DNA of 64,000 nt, from NCBI GenBank assembly GCA_902493595.1, contig CABUPU010000002.1:62001-126000 (forward strand). The letters are read 5' to 3'. This document shows, one piece after another, positions 24,583-34,074 of the stretch (within the stretch, counting starts at the first letter, position 1; every line of letters begins with the position of its first letter). A program made the position numbers and the translations under genes. This stretch comes from an uncultured Mycoplasma sp. GTDB taxonomy: Bacteria; Bacillota_I; Bacilli_A; RF39; UBA660. The notes below the pieces were generated by a model. It worked only from the letters and a program-made list of their open reading frames with translations. It was not told where the DNA came from and did no database searches.

Positions 24583-26484
24583 ATGTTTTATAAACTAATT
24601 CATACACGTATTAGATATATTTTTTTATTTGTATTTATAATTCTTTTATGTGTAATAATAAAAGTATTTTATATTGAGGTAATAAGCTATAATAAACTTA
24701 AAAGTTTATCAGATGATTTATACTCAAGAAATCTTCCTATTAAAGCTGATAGGGGTAAAATAGTAGATAGAAATGGGTTAGTACTCGCAGATAATATTAC
24801 AACTACCTCGCTTGTTTTAGTGCCAAGACAAATTAAAGATAAAGAAAAAGTAGCTAAAGATTTATCTGATATTTTAGGCACTTCTTACGAAGATATGCTT
24901 GCTCATGTAAGTAAGAAAACCTCAATTGAAAGAGTTCATCCTGAGGGAAGAAGACTTTCTTATGAAATCTCAGACAAAATAAATGATTTAAATTATGATG
25001 GAGTTTATCTTCTAAAAGAAAGTAAAAGGTATTATCCATATAAAGAACTTTTATCGCATACTTTAGGTTATGTTGGTATAGATAATCAGGGCTTAAGCGG
25101 TCTTGAACTTATTTATGATGAATATTTAAAAGGTGAAGATGGCTCTATTAAATATTTTTCTGATGGTAAAGGAAATCGTCTTGAAATGGCGCAGGTTTAT
25201 GAAAGCCCGACTGATGGGATAACTATAGGCTTAACTATAGATTTAAATTTGCAAAAAGCAGTTGAGGGTGCCCTTGATGAAATAGTTTCTAAATATACTC
25301 CAGAACATGCTTTAATACTTGCAATGGATCCGCAAAGTGGAGAAATACTTGCTATGGGTTCAAGACCAGGATTTGATCCAAATAATTATAAAGATTATGA
25401 TACTGAAACCATTAATAGAAATCTTCCTATTTGGATGACTTATGAACCAGGTTCAACTTTTAAAATAATTACACTTGCCTCTTCGATTGAGGAAAAAACT
25501 ATTGATTTATTCAAAGATACTTTTACTGATAGTGGTTCAATTAATGTTGAGGGTGCAACACTACACTGTTGGAAACATGGGGGTCATGGAACGCAAACTT
25601 ATCTTGAGGTAGTGGAAAATTCTTGCAACCCGGGATTTGTATCAATGGGTCAAAAACTTGGTACACAAAAACTTATGAGTTATATAAAAAGTTTTGGTTT
25701 TGGTAAAAAAACAGGAATAGATTTAAATGGTGAAAGTAATGGAATACTTTTTAATATAAATAAAATGGGCCCAGTGGAAACTGCAACAACAGCATTTGGA
25801 CAAGGAATAAGTGTTACTCCGTTGCAACAAATAACCGCAGTTAGTGCAGTCGTAAATGGAGGGAATTTATATAAACCTTACATAGTTAAAAGTTTAATGA
25901 ATGAAAGTGGTGCACTTCTTGATTATAATGAAAAAGTTTTAGTAAAAAAAGTTATTAGTAAAGATACTTCCTCTCTTGTTAGATTTACTTTAGAGAGTGT
26001 TGTTGCTAATGGTACAGGAAGAAATGCATATATTGAAAATTATCGTGTTGGTGGTAAAACAGGTACTGCTCAAAAAGTTGTTGATGGAAAATATTCATCC
26101 TCAAGTTATATTTTATCTTTTGTTGGTTTTATGCCTGCGGATAATCCTAAAATTGTTATATATGTTGCAATTGATGGTGCCAAAAATGTAACTCAATATG
26201 GTGGTACTGCCTCTGCTCCAGTTGCTAAAAGTATTCTTACAAGTGCAATAGATATTTTAGGTATAAAGCCCTCAAAAGAGGGAATGCCTAAAGAGTATAA
26301 TTATTTAGATAAAAAATATACCTATGTTCCTGATGTTACAGGAATGAGTCTTGAGGATGCTAAAAAAACTTTAAAAGGATTTAAAATTGAACTTTCTGGT
26401 AATGGTGAAAAAGTGTTTTATCAATCACCTGAAGTAGGTACTTATATAGAGGAGGGTTCAACCGTAATGTTAATGCTTAAATAA
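24583..26484 (+). CDS. spoVD: SpoVD/PBP2-like class B penicillin-binding protein with PASTA domain
   Basis: A 633-residue transpeptidase: N-terminal membrane helix (12-32), PBP dimerisation domain with RGKIVDRNG (57-65), and the transpeptidase domain with Ser291-Thr-Phe-Lys294, Ser347-Cys-Asn349 and Lys492-Thr-Gly-Thr495. One PASTA domain ends the protein (about 577-633, YVPDVTGMSLEDAKKTL). It cross-links peptidoglycan outside the membrane. A single PASTA domain and location upstream of mraY fit SpoVD (cortex synthesis) or its vegetative relative PBP2B; SpoVD is preferred because other sporulation genes are present, but division PBP cannot be ruled out. ATG 24583 follows AGGTGATGAT. Confidence 0.85.
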   Translation: MFYKLIHTRIRYIFLFVFIILLCVIIKVFYIEVISYNKLKSLSDDLYSRNLPIKADRGKIVDRNGLVLADNITTTSLVLVPRQIKDKEKVAKDLSDILGTSYEDMLAHVSKKTSIERVHPEGRRLSYEISDKINDLNYDGVYLLKESKRYYPYKELLSHTLGYVGIDNQGLSGLELIYDEYLKGEDGSIKYFSDGKGNRLEMAQVYESPTDGITIGLTIDLNLQKAVEGALDEIVSKYTPEHALILAMDPQSGEILAMGSRPGFDPNNYKDYDTETINRNLPIWMTYEPGSTFKIITLASSIEEKTIDLFKDTFTDSGSINVEGATLHCWKHGGHGTQTYLEVVENSCNPGFVSMGQKLGTQKLMSYIKSFGFGKKTGIDLNGESNGILFNINKMGPVETATTAFGQGISVTPLQQITAVSAVVNGGNLYKPYIVKSLMNESGALLDYNEKVLVKKVISKDTSSLVRFTLESVVANGTGRNAYIENYRVGGKTGTAQKVVDGKYSSSSYILSFVGFMPADNPKIVIYVAIDGAKNVTQYGGTASAPVAKSILTSAIDILGIKPSKEGMPKEYNYLDKKYTYVPDVTGMSLEDAKKTLKGFKIELSGNGEKVFYQSPEVGTYIEEGSTVMLMLK

Positions 26485-26572
26485 CTTCCGCTTGAATTTT
26501 AAAATATTTTTAAGACACTTTTAAAAAGCCTAAAAGTATTGTATACTAATTATAGTAAGATAGGTGATATTG

Positions 26573-26830
26573 ATGAGACAAACAAAAGGAATAGTTACTG
26601 AGGTATTTATGCCAAATGAATATAGAGAAGAGTTACTTCTTGATACATTAGATAATAATGTAATCGGCTTTAAAGTAAATACTAGTGATGGAGAAAGAGT
26701 AATAATCGAAGAAATTGATGAATTTAATAGTCAAATAATGAAGGATGACTTAGTTTTGATTACTGAGCAAACTATTGATGGTCATTATTTTATAGATATA
26801 GAACTTACTGAGGATGAAAATGAAATATGA
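26573..26830 (+). CDS. hypothetical acidic protein, 85 aa
   Basis: A short acidic soluble protein, predicted mostly beta (QTKGIVTEVFMP, NNVIGFKVNT, GERVIIEEID, DDLVLITEQ). ATG 26573 is chosen over GTG 26564 because AGGTGAT lies at the right distance. Its last 17 bases overlap the start of the helicase gene, so the two are coupled. The OB-like or SH3-like barrel fold suggested by strand pattern is speculative. Not recognised. Confidence 0.6.
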   Translation: MRQTKGIVTEVFMPNEYREELLLDTLDNNVIGFKVNTSDGERVIIEEIDEFNSQIMKDDLVLITEQTIDGHYFIDIELTEDENEI

Positions 26831-29800
26831 TGTAGTAGGATTATATGAACATAATGAAATAAGTTATGATAAAGTAAAAGAAGCTTTTAAAACTAGCGAT
26901 GTTGTGGGAATAGTTCAAGCAACAGGTACTGGTAAAAGTTATAATGCTTTACAGATTTGTTATGATAATCAGGGCAAAAAAATAATATATGTTGTGCCAT
27001 CTTTAGGAATTATTGAACATATTAAATCAATAATCGAAGAAAATCCTAACTTATCATTAGATAAAGATTTTAAAAATGTTGAATTTAGAACCTATCAAAG
27101 TTTTTTAAACCTTTCAAAAAAAGAAATGGAAAGCATACCTTGTGATTTAATAATAGATGATGAATTTCATCATCTTGGAGCACCTGTATGGGGACAAAGA
27201 GTTAAAACATTTATAGAACTTCATCCAGGTGTTAAAGTATTTGGAATGACTGCTTATACTGTAAGAGATCGTGGAACAATATATGAAAGAGATATGGCTA
27301 ATCCTGATACTGATGAATTGTTTTCAAATAAAATAGTTAGTAAATATGATTTATGTGATGCAATGGTTGATAAGGTATTACCAAAACCAATATATAAATG
27401 TGCTTATATAGGGTTAGAAAAAATGTTAAATGAATTCGAAGCCAAAGTAAAAGAAAGTAGCAAAGAAATAAATGAACTACTTGAAAGTGCTAGAAAGAAA
27501 GTCCACGAAGCACCAAGTATTAAAGATTTAGTAATAAAATCAATTAAGAAAAATGGTAAATATATTTATTTTTGTCCGCCATATTCAGAAAAAGGTGAAA
27601 ATGATATTGAAAGTATAAAAAAGGAAGCCTTAGAATGGTTTAAATCTATTCTTCCCGAAGAAGATATTGTATTTTATACCTCGACAAGTGATATGGGAAC
27701 ATTTGGAAAGCAAAATAGAAAAGCTTTTTACAATGATTTAGATTTAGAGGGTAAAGATGCCAAAGGAAAACTTCGTGTAATGTTTGCTATAAATCAATAT
27801 AATGAAGGAATACATGCTCCCAATGTAGATGGAGTAATAATGGGAAGAACAACTACATCAGATATAGTATTTTTTGAGCAGTTAGGAAGAGCATTGTCCG
27901 TAAAAGGAAATACTTTCGAAGAATATAATCATTTAATAAATTTAAGTTATGAACAGTTACTCCAATTGTGTAAAGATAAAGATATTCCAGTAAAAGAAGA
28001 TGCTACTAAAGAAGATATGATAGAAAGTTTACTTGCACCAGTGGTAATCGATTTAGTGGGAAACTATGAATATATAAAAGAACTTGAAAATAATTTACAA
28101 AATAGAGTTAAGGAAATTCAAAGTAAAGGCCCAGGTAATGAAAGAGTTATTAAATTAAAAAATCCTACATTTGATATTGAAGTTGAAAATAAAAACTTAT
28201 ATGAAATGTTAGAAAATTTAAGAGAAAAATTAACACTTTCTTGGAATGATATGTATGAATATGCAAAAAAATATTACGAACATTATGGAAATCTCGATGT
28301 ACAGTATAAATTTAAAACCAATGATGGCTTCACTAAAAATGATGATGGTAAAATAAATCTTGGGGTGTGGATTACTAATCAAAGACATAAACTTACTCCA
28401 GAAAGTGAAAAAGGAAAATTATTATTGCAAATAGGAATGAGTTTTGAAAATAAAAAAAGTACTTTTTCTTGGGAAGAAATGTATGAGTATGCAAAAAAAT
28501 ATTATGAGCATTATAAAAATCTTGAAGTTCCTCATAGGTTCAAAACCGATGATGGTTTTTCGTCAAATGAATATGGAAAAATAAATCTCGGAGTTTGGAT
28601 TCAAAATCAAAGATATAAAATTTCTGTAGATAGTGAAAAAGGAAAGTTACTTTCTCAAATAGGAATGCGTTTTGAACGGAAAAAAATCTCTTGGGAAGAA
28701 ATGTATGAATATGCAAAAAAATATTATGAACATTATAAAGATCTTGAGGTGCCTATCAAATTTAAAACAAACGATGGTTTTACTAGAGATGACAATGGCA
28801 AAATAAACTTAGGAGCTTGGCTTCAAAATCAGAAATATATTATTTCCCCGGATAGTGAAAGAGAAAAGTTACTAATGCAAATAGGAATGCACTTTGAGCG
28901 AAAAAATATTTCTTGGGAAGAAATGTATGAATATGCAAAGAAATATTATGAACATTATAAAGATCTTGAAGTACCTGCTAAATTTAAAACAACTAATGGA
29001 TTTACTAAAGATGACAATGGTAAAATTAATTTAGGAATATGGATCTTGTCTCAAAGGCATAATATTTCTCCGGACAGTGAAAAAGGAAAGTTATTATCAC
29101 AAATAGGAATGAGTTTTGAAAATAAAAAAAGTACTCTTTCCTGGGAAGAAATGTATGAATATGCAAAGAAATATTATGAACATTATGGAAACCTTGAGGT
29201 ATCTGCCAAATTTAAAACGAATGATGGTTTTACTAGAGATGACAATGGTAATATTAATTTAGGTGCTTGGATTTCATATCAAAGAAAAAGAGTTTCTCCA
29301 GAAAGTGAAAAGGGAAAACTACTATCACAAATAGGAATGCGTTTTGAAACAAAGAAAAATGTTTCTTGGGAAGAAATGTATGAGTATGCAAAGAAATATT
29401 ATGAACATTATGCAAACCTTGAGGTACCTAACAAATTCAAAACCAATGATGGTTATACCTTTGATGAGAAAGGTGAAATAAATCTTGGAAATTGGATTAT
29501 TGCACAAAGGCATAATATTTCTCCGGACAGTGAAAAAGGCAAACTACTTTCACAAATAGGACTGCGTTTTGCAAATTTAAGAAGTCTAATTTCATGGGAA
29601 GAAATGTATGAGCAAGCTAAAAAATATCAAAAATATTATGGCAATCTTGAAGTACCTAAAAAATTTAGAACTGATGATATTTATACTTATGATAAAAATG
29701 GTAAAATTAAATTGGGATTATGGGTAGATAGAATGCGTAAAACAATTGATCTCCAAAGTGAAAAAGGCAAGCTACTTACGCAAATTGGTATGAGATTTAC

Positions 29801-30575
29801 TGAAGAAGTTCCGGATGAAGTTTGGTTAAATATGTATTCTTATGCAAAAAGGTATTATGATACATGGGGATATTTAGCAAATATGAACTGCGAATTTAAA
29901 ACCAATGATGGCGTTAATTACGATAAGTATGGCAAAATTAATTTGGGATTATGGGTAGATGAACAAAAAAATCTTATTGCTCCGGAAAGTAAACGAGGTA
30001 GAATGCTTGCCCAACTTGGTATGGATTTTCCTAAAAAGAAAATGACCTGGTTTACAATGTATGAACTTGCAAAAAAATATTATGAATACTACGATAATCT
30101 TAGAATTCCTATAACTTTTAAAACTAACGATGGAATTAATTATGATAAAAATGGTAAATTTGACTTAGGACTGTGGTTATTTCGCCAATTTGAAAACAAT
30201 GACCCGACTAGTGAACAAGGTATTTTACTTTCAAATATTGGAATGATATGGAACAATGATATAAGACTTTTACAACTTCATATAGCGTGTGATGCTCACA
30301 AAATAGACTTTGAAAAGTATAAAGATGAGCTTTTCAAAATTCCAATTTCCTTGTTATGTGCCAAAATGGATTTTTTATACTTTAATTCTATTCCAATTAT
30401 AGATAGTGAAGGCAATCTTAATGAAATATTTAATTTAAATAGTACTGAAATTTATGAAAAATATAATATTACAATTAAACAGTTACTTTCTAAATATAAG
30501 TCTACTTTAAACTTTTGCAGTTATATTCTTAAAAAACGATTAAGTGAGAGTGAAAAAAATAAAAAAGTTTTATAA
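26814..30575 (+). CDS. SF2 DEAD/DEAH-type helicase with nine helicase-associated (HA) repeats
   Basis: A 1253-residue protein. The N-terminal 450 residues are a superfamily 2 helicase or translocase: motif I QATGTGKSYNA (about 37-47), motif II IIDDEFHH (DEFH), motif III GMTAYT, and in the second RecA domain FAINQYNEGIHAPNVDGVIM and QLGRALS (motif VI). Residues 475-1146 are nine tandem copies of about 75 residues of the Helicase_associated (HA) type, with W..MYEYAKKYYEHY..L.VP..FKT.DG and INLGxWI..QR. The tail is helical. HA repeats are thought to bind nucleic acid. It sits between spoVD and mraY where Bacillus has murE, so it is an intruder in an envelope cluster. Role unknown; defence or plasmid/phage origin is possible. 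Confidence 0.85.
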   Translation: MKMKYDVVGLYEHNEISYDKVKEAFKTSDVVGIVQATGTGKSYNALQICYDNQGKKIIYVVPSLGIIEHIKSIIEENPNLSLDKDFKNVEFRTYQSFLNLSKKEMESIPCDLIIDDEFHHLGAPVWGQRVKTFIELHPGVKVFGMTAYTVRDRGTIYERDMANPDTDELFSNKIVSKYDLCDAMVDKVLPKPIYKCAYIGLEKMLNEFEAKVKESSKEINELLESARKKVHEAPSIKDLVIKSIKKNGKYIYFCPPYSEKGENDIESIKKEALEWFKSILPEEDIVFYTSTSDMGTFGKQNRKAFYNDLDLEGKDAKGKLRVMFAINQYNEGIHAPNVDGVIMGRTTTSDIVFFEQLGRALSVKGNTFEEYNHLINLSYEQLLQLCKDKDIPVKEDATKEDMIESLLAPVVIDLVGNYEYIKELENNLQNRVKEIQSKGPGNERVIKLKNPTFDIEVENKNLYEMLENLREKLTLSWNDMYEYAKKYYEHYGNLDVQYKFKTNDGFTKNDDGKINLGVWITNQRHKLTPESEKGKLLLQIGMSFENKKSTFSWEEMYEYAKKYYEHYKNLEVPHRFKTDDGFSSNEYGKINLGVWIQNQRYKISVDSEKGKLLSQIGMRFERKKISWEEMYEYAKKYYEHYKDLEVPIKFKTNDGFTRDDNGKINLGAWLQNQKYIISPDSEREKLLMQIGMHFERKNISWEEMYEYAKKYYEHYKDLEVPAKFKTTNGFTKDDNGKINLGIWILSQRHNISPDSEKGKLLSQIGMSFENKKSTLSWEEMYEYAKKYYEHYGNLEVSAKFKTNDGFTRDDNGNINLGAWISYQRKRVSPESEKGKLLSQIGMRFETKKNVSWEEMYEYAKKYYEHYANLEVPNKFKTNDGYTFDEKGEINLGNWIIAQRHNISPDSEKGKLLSQIGLRFANLRSLISWEEMYEQAKKYQKYYGNLEVPKKFRTDDIYTYDKNGKIKLGLWVDRMRKTIDLQSEKGKLLTQIGMRFTEEVPDEVWLNMYSYAKRYYDTWGYLANMNCEFKTNDGVNYDKYGKINLGLWVDEQKNLIAPESKRGRMLAQLGMDFPKKKMTWFTMYELAKKYYEYYDNLRIPITFKTNDGINYDKNGKFDLGLWLFRQFENNDPTSEQGILLSNIGMIWNNDIRLLQLHIACDAHKIDFEKYKDELFKIPISLLCAKMDFLYFNSIPIIDSEGNLNEIFNLNSTEIYEKYNITIKQLLSKYKSTLNFCSYILKKRLSESEKNKKVL
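28236..30251 (+). repeat. nine in-gene repeats of about 224 bp (HA domains)
   Basis: The copies begin at the codon pair Ser-Trp (or equivalent) before MYEYAKKYY and run to IGMxF. Copies 2-6 are most alike at DNA level; copies 7-9 have diverged. This suggests internal expansion by recombination of the central copies. Confidence 0.85.
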
Positions 30576-30582
30576 TATTTAA

Positions 30583-30614
30583 AAATGTAAAGATAATTCT
30601 TTGCATTTTTTATT
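30583..30614 (+). terminator. terminator after helicase gene
   Basis: An 11-bp stem (30583-30593 with 30598-30608, one G-U pair) with loop TAAT, followed by T-rich sequence. It separates the helicase gene from mraY. Confidence 0.7.
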
Positions 30615-30681
30615 TGCTTTTAGTATTTTAAAGAATAGTTCTATTTACTTTTGAAATTCATAAAATTTAATGAGGAAAAAT

Positions 30682-31665
30682 ATGATTTTAACTAAGACTA
30701 TTTTATGTTTAATATTAGGTTTTTTATCTTCATTAGTATTAGGCTTTTTAGTAGTACCATTTTTTAAGAAATGTCATATGTATCAAAGTATATCAAAAAC
30801 TATTTCTAAAAGACATCTTTTAAAAGAGGGGACTCCCACAATGGGAGGAGTTATTTTCATAATTAGTACATTATTTATAATTATTTTTTTGTTTTTAAAT
30901 AAGAATATTCATTTTAATTTAAATTTATTTATAATATTATGCATATTTATTTTGTATGCATTTCTTGGATTTATTGATGATCTTCTTAAAATAAGATTTC
31001 ATAATAATAAAGGACTATCAATAATTTTAAAGTTTTTTATTCAAGTTATTATTGGAATATTTTTCTTTGTTTTATTTTTAATTTCAGGAAATAATACAGT
31101 TCTTAATTTTTATTTATTTTCAATAGATTTAAAATATTTATATGGTCTTTTAATTTTATTTATGCTTGTTGGTGGTTCTAATGCAGTAAATATTACAGAT
31201 GGTCTTGACGGTCTTGCTGCCGGATTATGCACGATATCATTTATTTCTTATGGAATTATTGCCTTTAATAGTCCATTTATTTTGGGTTATGAAGAAATAG
31301 GTATTTTTTGTTTTACTTTGGCAGGAGCTTTAATAGGATTTTTGTTTTTTAATTTTTATCCTGCCAAAATATTTATGGGTGATTTAGGTTCCCTTTCTTT
31401 AGGTGCCACTCTTGCATCGGTATCTATTTTGCTTAAATGTGAACTTTCCCTTGTTATAATTGGTTTAGTCTTTATCATTGAAACTCTTTCAAGTTTTATT
31501 CAAATTATTTCTATAAGATACTTTAATAAAAAAATATTTTTAAAAAGTCCACTTCATCATCATTTTGAGATGCTAGGTTTTAAAGAAACAGATATTATAA
31601 AACTATTTTATTTAGTCTCTTTAGTATGCTCTTTAATAACTCTTATTTATATATTAGTTCATTAA
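30682..31665 (+). CDS. mraY: phospho-N-acetylmuramoyl-pentapeptide-transferase MraY
   Basis: A 327-residue polytopic enzyme that makes lipid I from UDP-MurNAc-pentapeptide and undecaprenyl phosphate. Signatures are GTPTMGGV (near the N-terminus), FIDDLLK, NAVNITDGLDGLAAG, FMGDLGSLSLGA and the C-terminal HHHFE. ATG 30682 is preferred over ATG 30670 because GAGGAAAAAT lies between them as its ribosome site. It is not followed by murD or other dcw genes; the next gene has its own promoter. Confidence 0.95.
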   Translation: MILTKTILCLILGFLSSLVLGFLVVPFFKKCHMYQSISKTISKRHLLKEGTPTMGGVIFIISTLFIIIFLFLNKNIHFNLNLFIILCIFILYAFLGFIDDLLKIRFHNNKGLSIILKFFIQVIIGIFFFVLFLISGNNTVLNFYLFSIDLKYLYGLLILFMLVGGSNAVNITDGLDGLAAGLCTISFISYGIIAFNSPFILGYEEIGIFCFTLAGALIGFLFFNFYPAKIFMGDLGSLSLGATLASVSILLKCELSLVIIGLVFIIETLSSFIQIISIRYFNKKIFLKSPLHHHFEMLGFKETDIIKLFYLVSLVCSLITLIYILVH

Positions 31666-31681
31666 AAATCAGATTTTAAAA

Positions 31682-31726
31682 ATAACTTTACAATGATTTG
31701 CCATTACGCTTAAAATATGATAGTAT
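31682..31726 (+). promoter_or_regulatory. promoter block shared with 32622-32666
   Basis: TTGCCA (31698-31703), 17 bp, TAGTAT (31721-31726). The surrounding 45 bp match the block before the gene at 32691 at most positions, including ATAACTTTACA upstream of the -35 box and AAAATATGATAG around the -10. Confidence 0.7.
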
Positions 31727-31743
31727 ACACGGCGGGTGGTTTT

Positions 31744-32625
31744 ATGAAAAATAGTAATAGTTTTGAATTATTAATTGCACATGATAAAAAGATTGGCGAA
31801 GCATATAAAAAACTATGTATGGATTTAATAAATAATGATTTTGAACAATCCAAAGTATCTTGCAAAAATATTCTTGAACTTATTAAAATTGAAACGAGCA
31901 TGCTAGATAAAATGACAAAGGAAGAACTTGAATATTATGTTGATCTTGCAGATATTATATTTACAATGGATGAAGTTGATGATGAAACATATAGAGCTAG
32001 TGAAAAGATAGTGCAAACCTATATGGCTAAATTTGAAAAACCATTAGAATATGATTTTTCTGATGAAGAGGAAGACTTTGAAAAACTTTCGCGAATTATC
32101 CCTGATTTTGCTTTTACTCAAAAAGAACTAGATAGATATTTTCAATATAATCAAACTTATAAATATAATGCAATGTGCTATGCTAGTAAGATAATTTTAA
32201 ATGACGAATTAGGTATTAAGTCAAATAATTCTAAATTTTATGATTTATTAAGAAAAAAATGCATTCATAACTTAATTTATTATGCTTACCATAGTTATGA
32301 AGTTGAATGTTATATTTTAAGCCATAATATGCAAATGGATTATGTACCTGAAATTTATGATGATTATTTTAATCCTCTTAATGTAGAAGAATGTAAAAAG
32401 ATTATTTCTAAATGGAAAGATGCTAGTGATAATCAAAATCCTGATTGCTGTTTTACAAACTTAGAGGATACTTATAAATTAAAATGTTATTTACATAGTT
32501 TAGAAAGAACAGAACTTACAAATATATTTGATTATATTCTCCATCTTAAAGAAGAACATTCAAGCAAAATGCTAGACTACTATGAAAATATTGTATTAGA
32601 AAAAATAGATGATTTATCTAGATAA
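31744..32625 (+). CDS. hypothetical helical protein, 293 aa
   Basis: A soluble protein of 293 residues, largely alpha-helical and acidic, with an EDFEKL linker in the middle and several cysteines in the second half (residues about 190-250). No signal peptide or known motif. The start is ATG 31744 behind GGCGGGTGG; the longer frame from 31717 would begin inside the promoter. It has its own promoter, which closely matches that of the next gene, so the two are likely co-regulated. Not recognised. Confidence 0.65.
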   Translation: MKNSNSFELLIAHDKKIGEAYKKLCMDLINNDFEQSKVSCKNILELIKIETSMLDKMTKEELEYYVDLADIIFTMDEVDDETYRASEKIVQTYMAKFEKPLEYDFSDEEEDFEKLSRIIPDFAFTQKELDRYFQYNQTYKYNAMCYASKIILNDELGIKSNNSKFYDLLRKKCIHNLIYYAYHSYEVECYILSHNMQMDYVPEIYDDYFNPLNVEECKKIISKWKDASDNQNPDCCFTNLEDTYKLKCYLHSLERTELTNIFDYILHLKEEHSSKMLDYYENIVLEKIDDLSR

Positions 32626-32666
32626 CTTTACACTGATTTGACATTTTTGTGAAAATATGATAGAAT
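32622..32666 (+). promoter_or_regulatory. promoter block shared with 31682-31726
   Basis: TTGACA (32638-32643), 17 bp, TAGAAT (32661-32666), inside a 45-bp block that resembles the one before the previous gene. ATAACTTTACA upstream and AAAATATGATAG near the -10 are common to both. Confidence 0.75.
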
Positions 32667-32690
32667 GTTGATAACTAAGGGGGGTTAGTT

Positions 32691-33194
32691 ATGAAAAATA
32701 ATAAAATATTTAAGGGAGTATTAAGTATTTGTTTAGTGGCTAGTATAAGTGCTACTTCATATTGCATTAAGAAAAGTAATGAAGAGCAAAGTAATATATA
32801 TGAACCAAATTATTTATATAGTGAAGAAACATTTGAAGTAAGTAAAGAATCTCGTGAAAAAATGATGACAATAGTTATGAATGAACCAAGTTATGGTTTA
32901 GAACCTGAACTTACTTATGATGATGCTTTAGAGTATTTCTGGGGTAGACCATTTCAACATTTAGAGTCAATATTAGAGAAATTTTATGAAGGTCAAAATG
33001 TACCAGTATTTAAAAATAGTGATGAGGTTTCTGGCTATTTTAAATTAAATGGAATAGATAGTTATGCATACTCCATTGAAGATGACCTTATATGGCATTT
33101 AAATGGTGATGGTGAAATAGAAAGTATTCAAAATACTCATGAAGCGGTAAGTAATTATAATAAATATTGTTTATCTTTAAATAGAAAAAGATAA
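32691..33194 (+). CDS. hypothetical secreted or anchored protein, 167 aa
   Basis: The N-terminus is a signal-like sequence (basic MKNNKIFKG, then hydrophobic VLSICLVASISATSYC). The cysteine at 24 is not in a clear lipobox. The rest is acidic and soluble, with a YDDALEYFWGRP block and no recognised domain. The ribosome site AAGGGGGGTTAGTT is unusually G-rich and is repeated before the small gene that follows. Probably extracytoplasmic; function unknown. Confidence 0.65.
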   Translation: MKNNKIFKGVLSICLVASISATSYCIKKSNEEQSNIYEPNYLYSEETFEVSKESREKMMTIVMNEPSYGLEPELTYDDALEYFWGRPFQHLESILEKFYEGQNVPVFKNSDEVSGYFKLNGIDSYAYSIEDDLIWHLNGDGEIESIQNTHEAVSNYNKYCLSLNRKR

Positions 33195-33211
33195 TAAGGG
33201 GGGTTAGTTTA

Positions 33212-33307
33212 ATGGAAAGTTCATCTGAAAGAAAAGAGCTTTTATATATAATATTATTTTTAACATGTTTTAGTTTAATTATGGAGTTTATTAAAAACTT
33301 TATATAG
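33212..33307 (+). CDS. 31-aa single-helix membrane protein
   Basis: ATG 33212 lies behind the same AAGGGGGGTTAGTT site used by the preceding gene. The product has a polar N-terminus (MESSSERKE), then one hydrophobic helix (about 10-24) and a short basic end. It is 17 bp from the previous stop and is followed by a terminator, so it forms the end of a two-gene unit. The strong, duplicated ribosome site is the main support for a real gene of this size. Confidence 0.55.
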   Translation: MESSSERKELLYIILFLTCFSLIMEFIKNFI

Positions 33308-33315
33308 TAAAAATA

Positions 33316-33350
33316 GGGCACTTGCTACTTGATTTAGTGTGCCTTTTTTT
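33316..33350 (+). terminator. terminator after the 31-aa protein gene
   Basis: GGCAC (33317-33321) pairs with GTGCC (33339-33343) and is followed by seven T's; additional A-T pairs with a bulge extend the stem. Confidence 0.75.
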
Positions 33351-33387
33351 GTATAATAAAAATAGTTTTAAAAGAAAAGGGAAATAA

Positions 33388-33978
33388 ATGGATCATTATT
33401 TTACAAATAATCAAAATTTAAAAAGTGAAATTAGGACACTTAGTTATAATTATAAAAACATAACTATTGATTTTTTTAGTGATAACGGAGTATTTAGTAA
33501 AAATCATTTAGATTATGGAAGTAGACTTTTAATAGAAACATTTTTAAAAAATGAATCTGATTATGAAAATATCTTAGACTTAGGTTGTGGTTATGGATTA
33601 ATAGGAATATCACTTGCTAAGATAACTGGTAAAAATATAACTATGTGTGATGTTAACAAAAGAGCATTACATTTATGTGAAAGAAATATTGCTGCAAATA
33701 AAGTTAATGCTAAAGTAATTGAAAGTAATGTGTATGAAAATATTTTAGATAAATATGATGTAATTATCACAAATCCACCGATAAAAGCTGGTAAAAAAGT
33801 TATATTAGAGTTTCTTATTAATGCTAAAATACATCTAAATGATGGTGGAAGGCTTTGGTTTGTAATGCGTAAGGACCAAGGTGCTAAATCTATACAAAAA
33901 CTGTTAAATGAACATTACAATGTTGAAATAAAAGAAAAAGATAAAGGATTTTACATTTTTTGCTGTAAAATGTCTTGA
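33388..33978 (+). CDS. YbxB/RsmC-like class I SAM methyltransferase
   Basis: A 196-residue protein: N-terminal YFTNNQNLKSEIRTL segment, SAM-binding motif I LDLGCGYGLIGI (about 63-74), acidic loop DVN, and motif IV TNPPIKAGK. The NPP(I/F) catalytic motif and the length fit RsmC-type 16S rRNA guanine-N2 methyltransferases, of which YbxB is the Bacillus member. Its position immediately before rpoB is the same as ybxB in Bacillus. RNA target is inferred. Start ATG 33388 follows AAAAGGGAAATAA. Confidence 0.88.
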   Translation: MDHYFTNNQNLKSEIRTLSYNYKNITIDFFSDNGVFSKNHLDYGSRLLIETFLKNESDYENILDLGCGYGLIGISLAKITGKNITMCDVNKRALHLCERNIAANKVNAKVIESNVYENILDKYDVIITNPPIKAGKKVILEFLINAKIHLNDGGRLWFVMRKDQGAKSIQKLLNEHYNVEIKEKDKGFYIFCCKMS

Positions 33979-34004
33979 CAAAATACTTTATTCTTTGCTA
34001 AAAT
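33975..34004 (+). promoter_or_regulatory. promoter of rpoBC
   Basis: TTGACA (33975-33980) within the stop region of the methyltransferase gene, an 18-bp spacer and TAAAAT (33999-34004). It leaves a leader of roughly 65 bases before rpoB. Confidence 0.65.
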
Positions 34005-34074
34005 TATTTAATGTTGACGTGTTTATTTTTAACATAAAAATAGTCCAAAAAAAATAAGATTATGGGGTGAGATC

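Noticed and set aside
26542..26547. TATACT as a -10 box before the 85-aa gene
   Set aside because: No acceptable -35 box at 16-18 bp; not strong enough to list as a promoter.
28236..30251. Regular repeats of about 224 bp that could suggest a repeat array or CRISPR-like structure
   Set aside because: They are in frame inside one ORF and encode HA protein domains; units are far too long for CRISPR and have no spacers.
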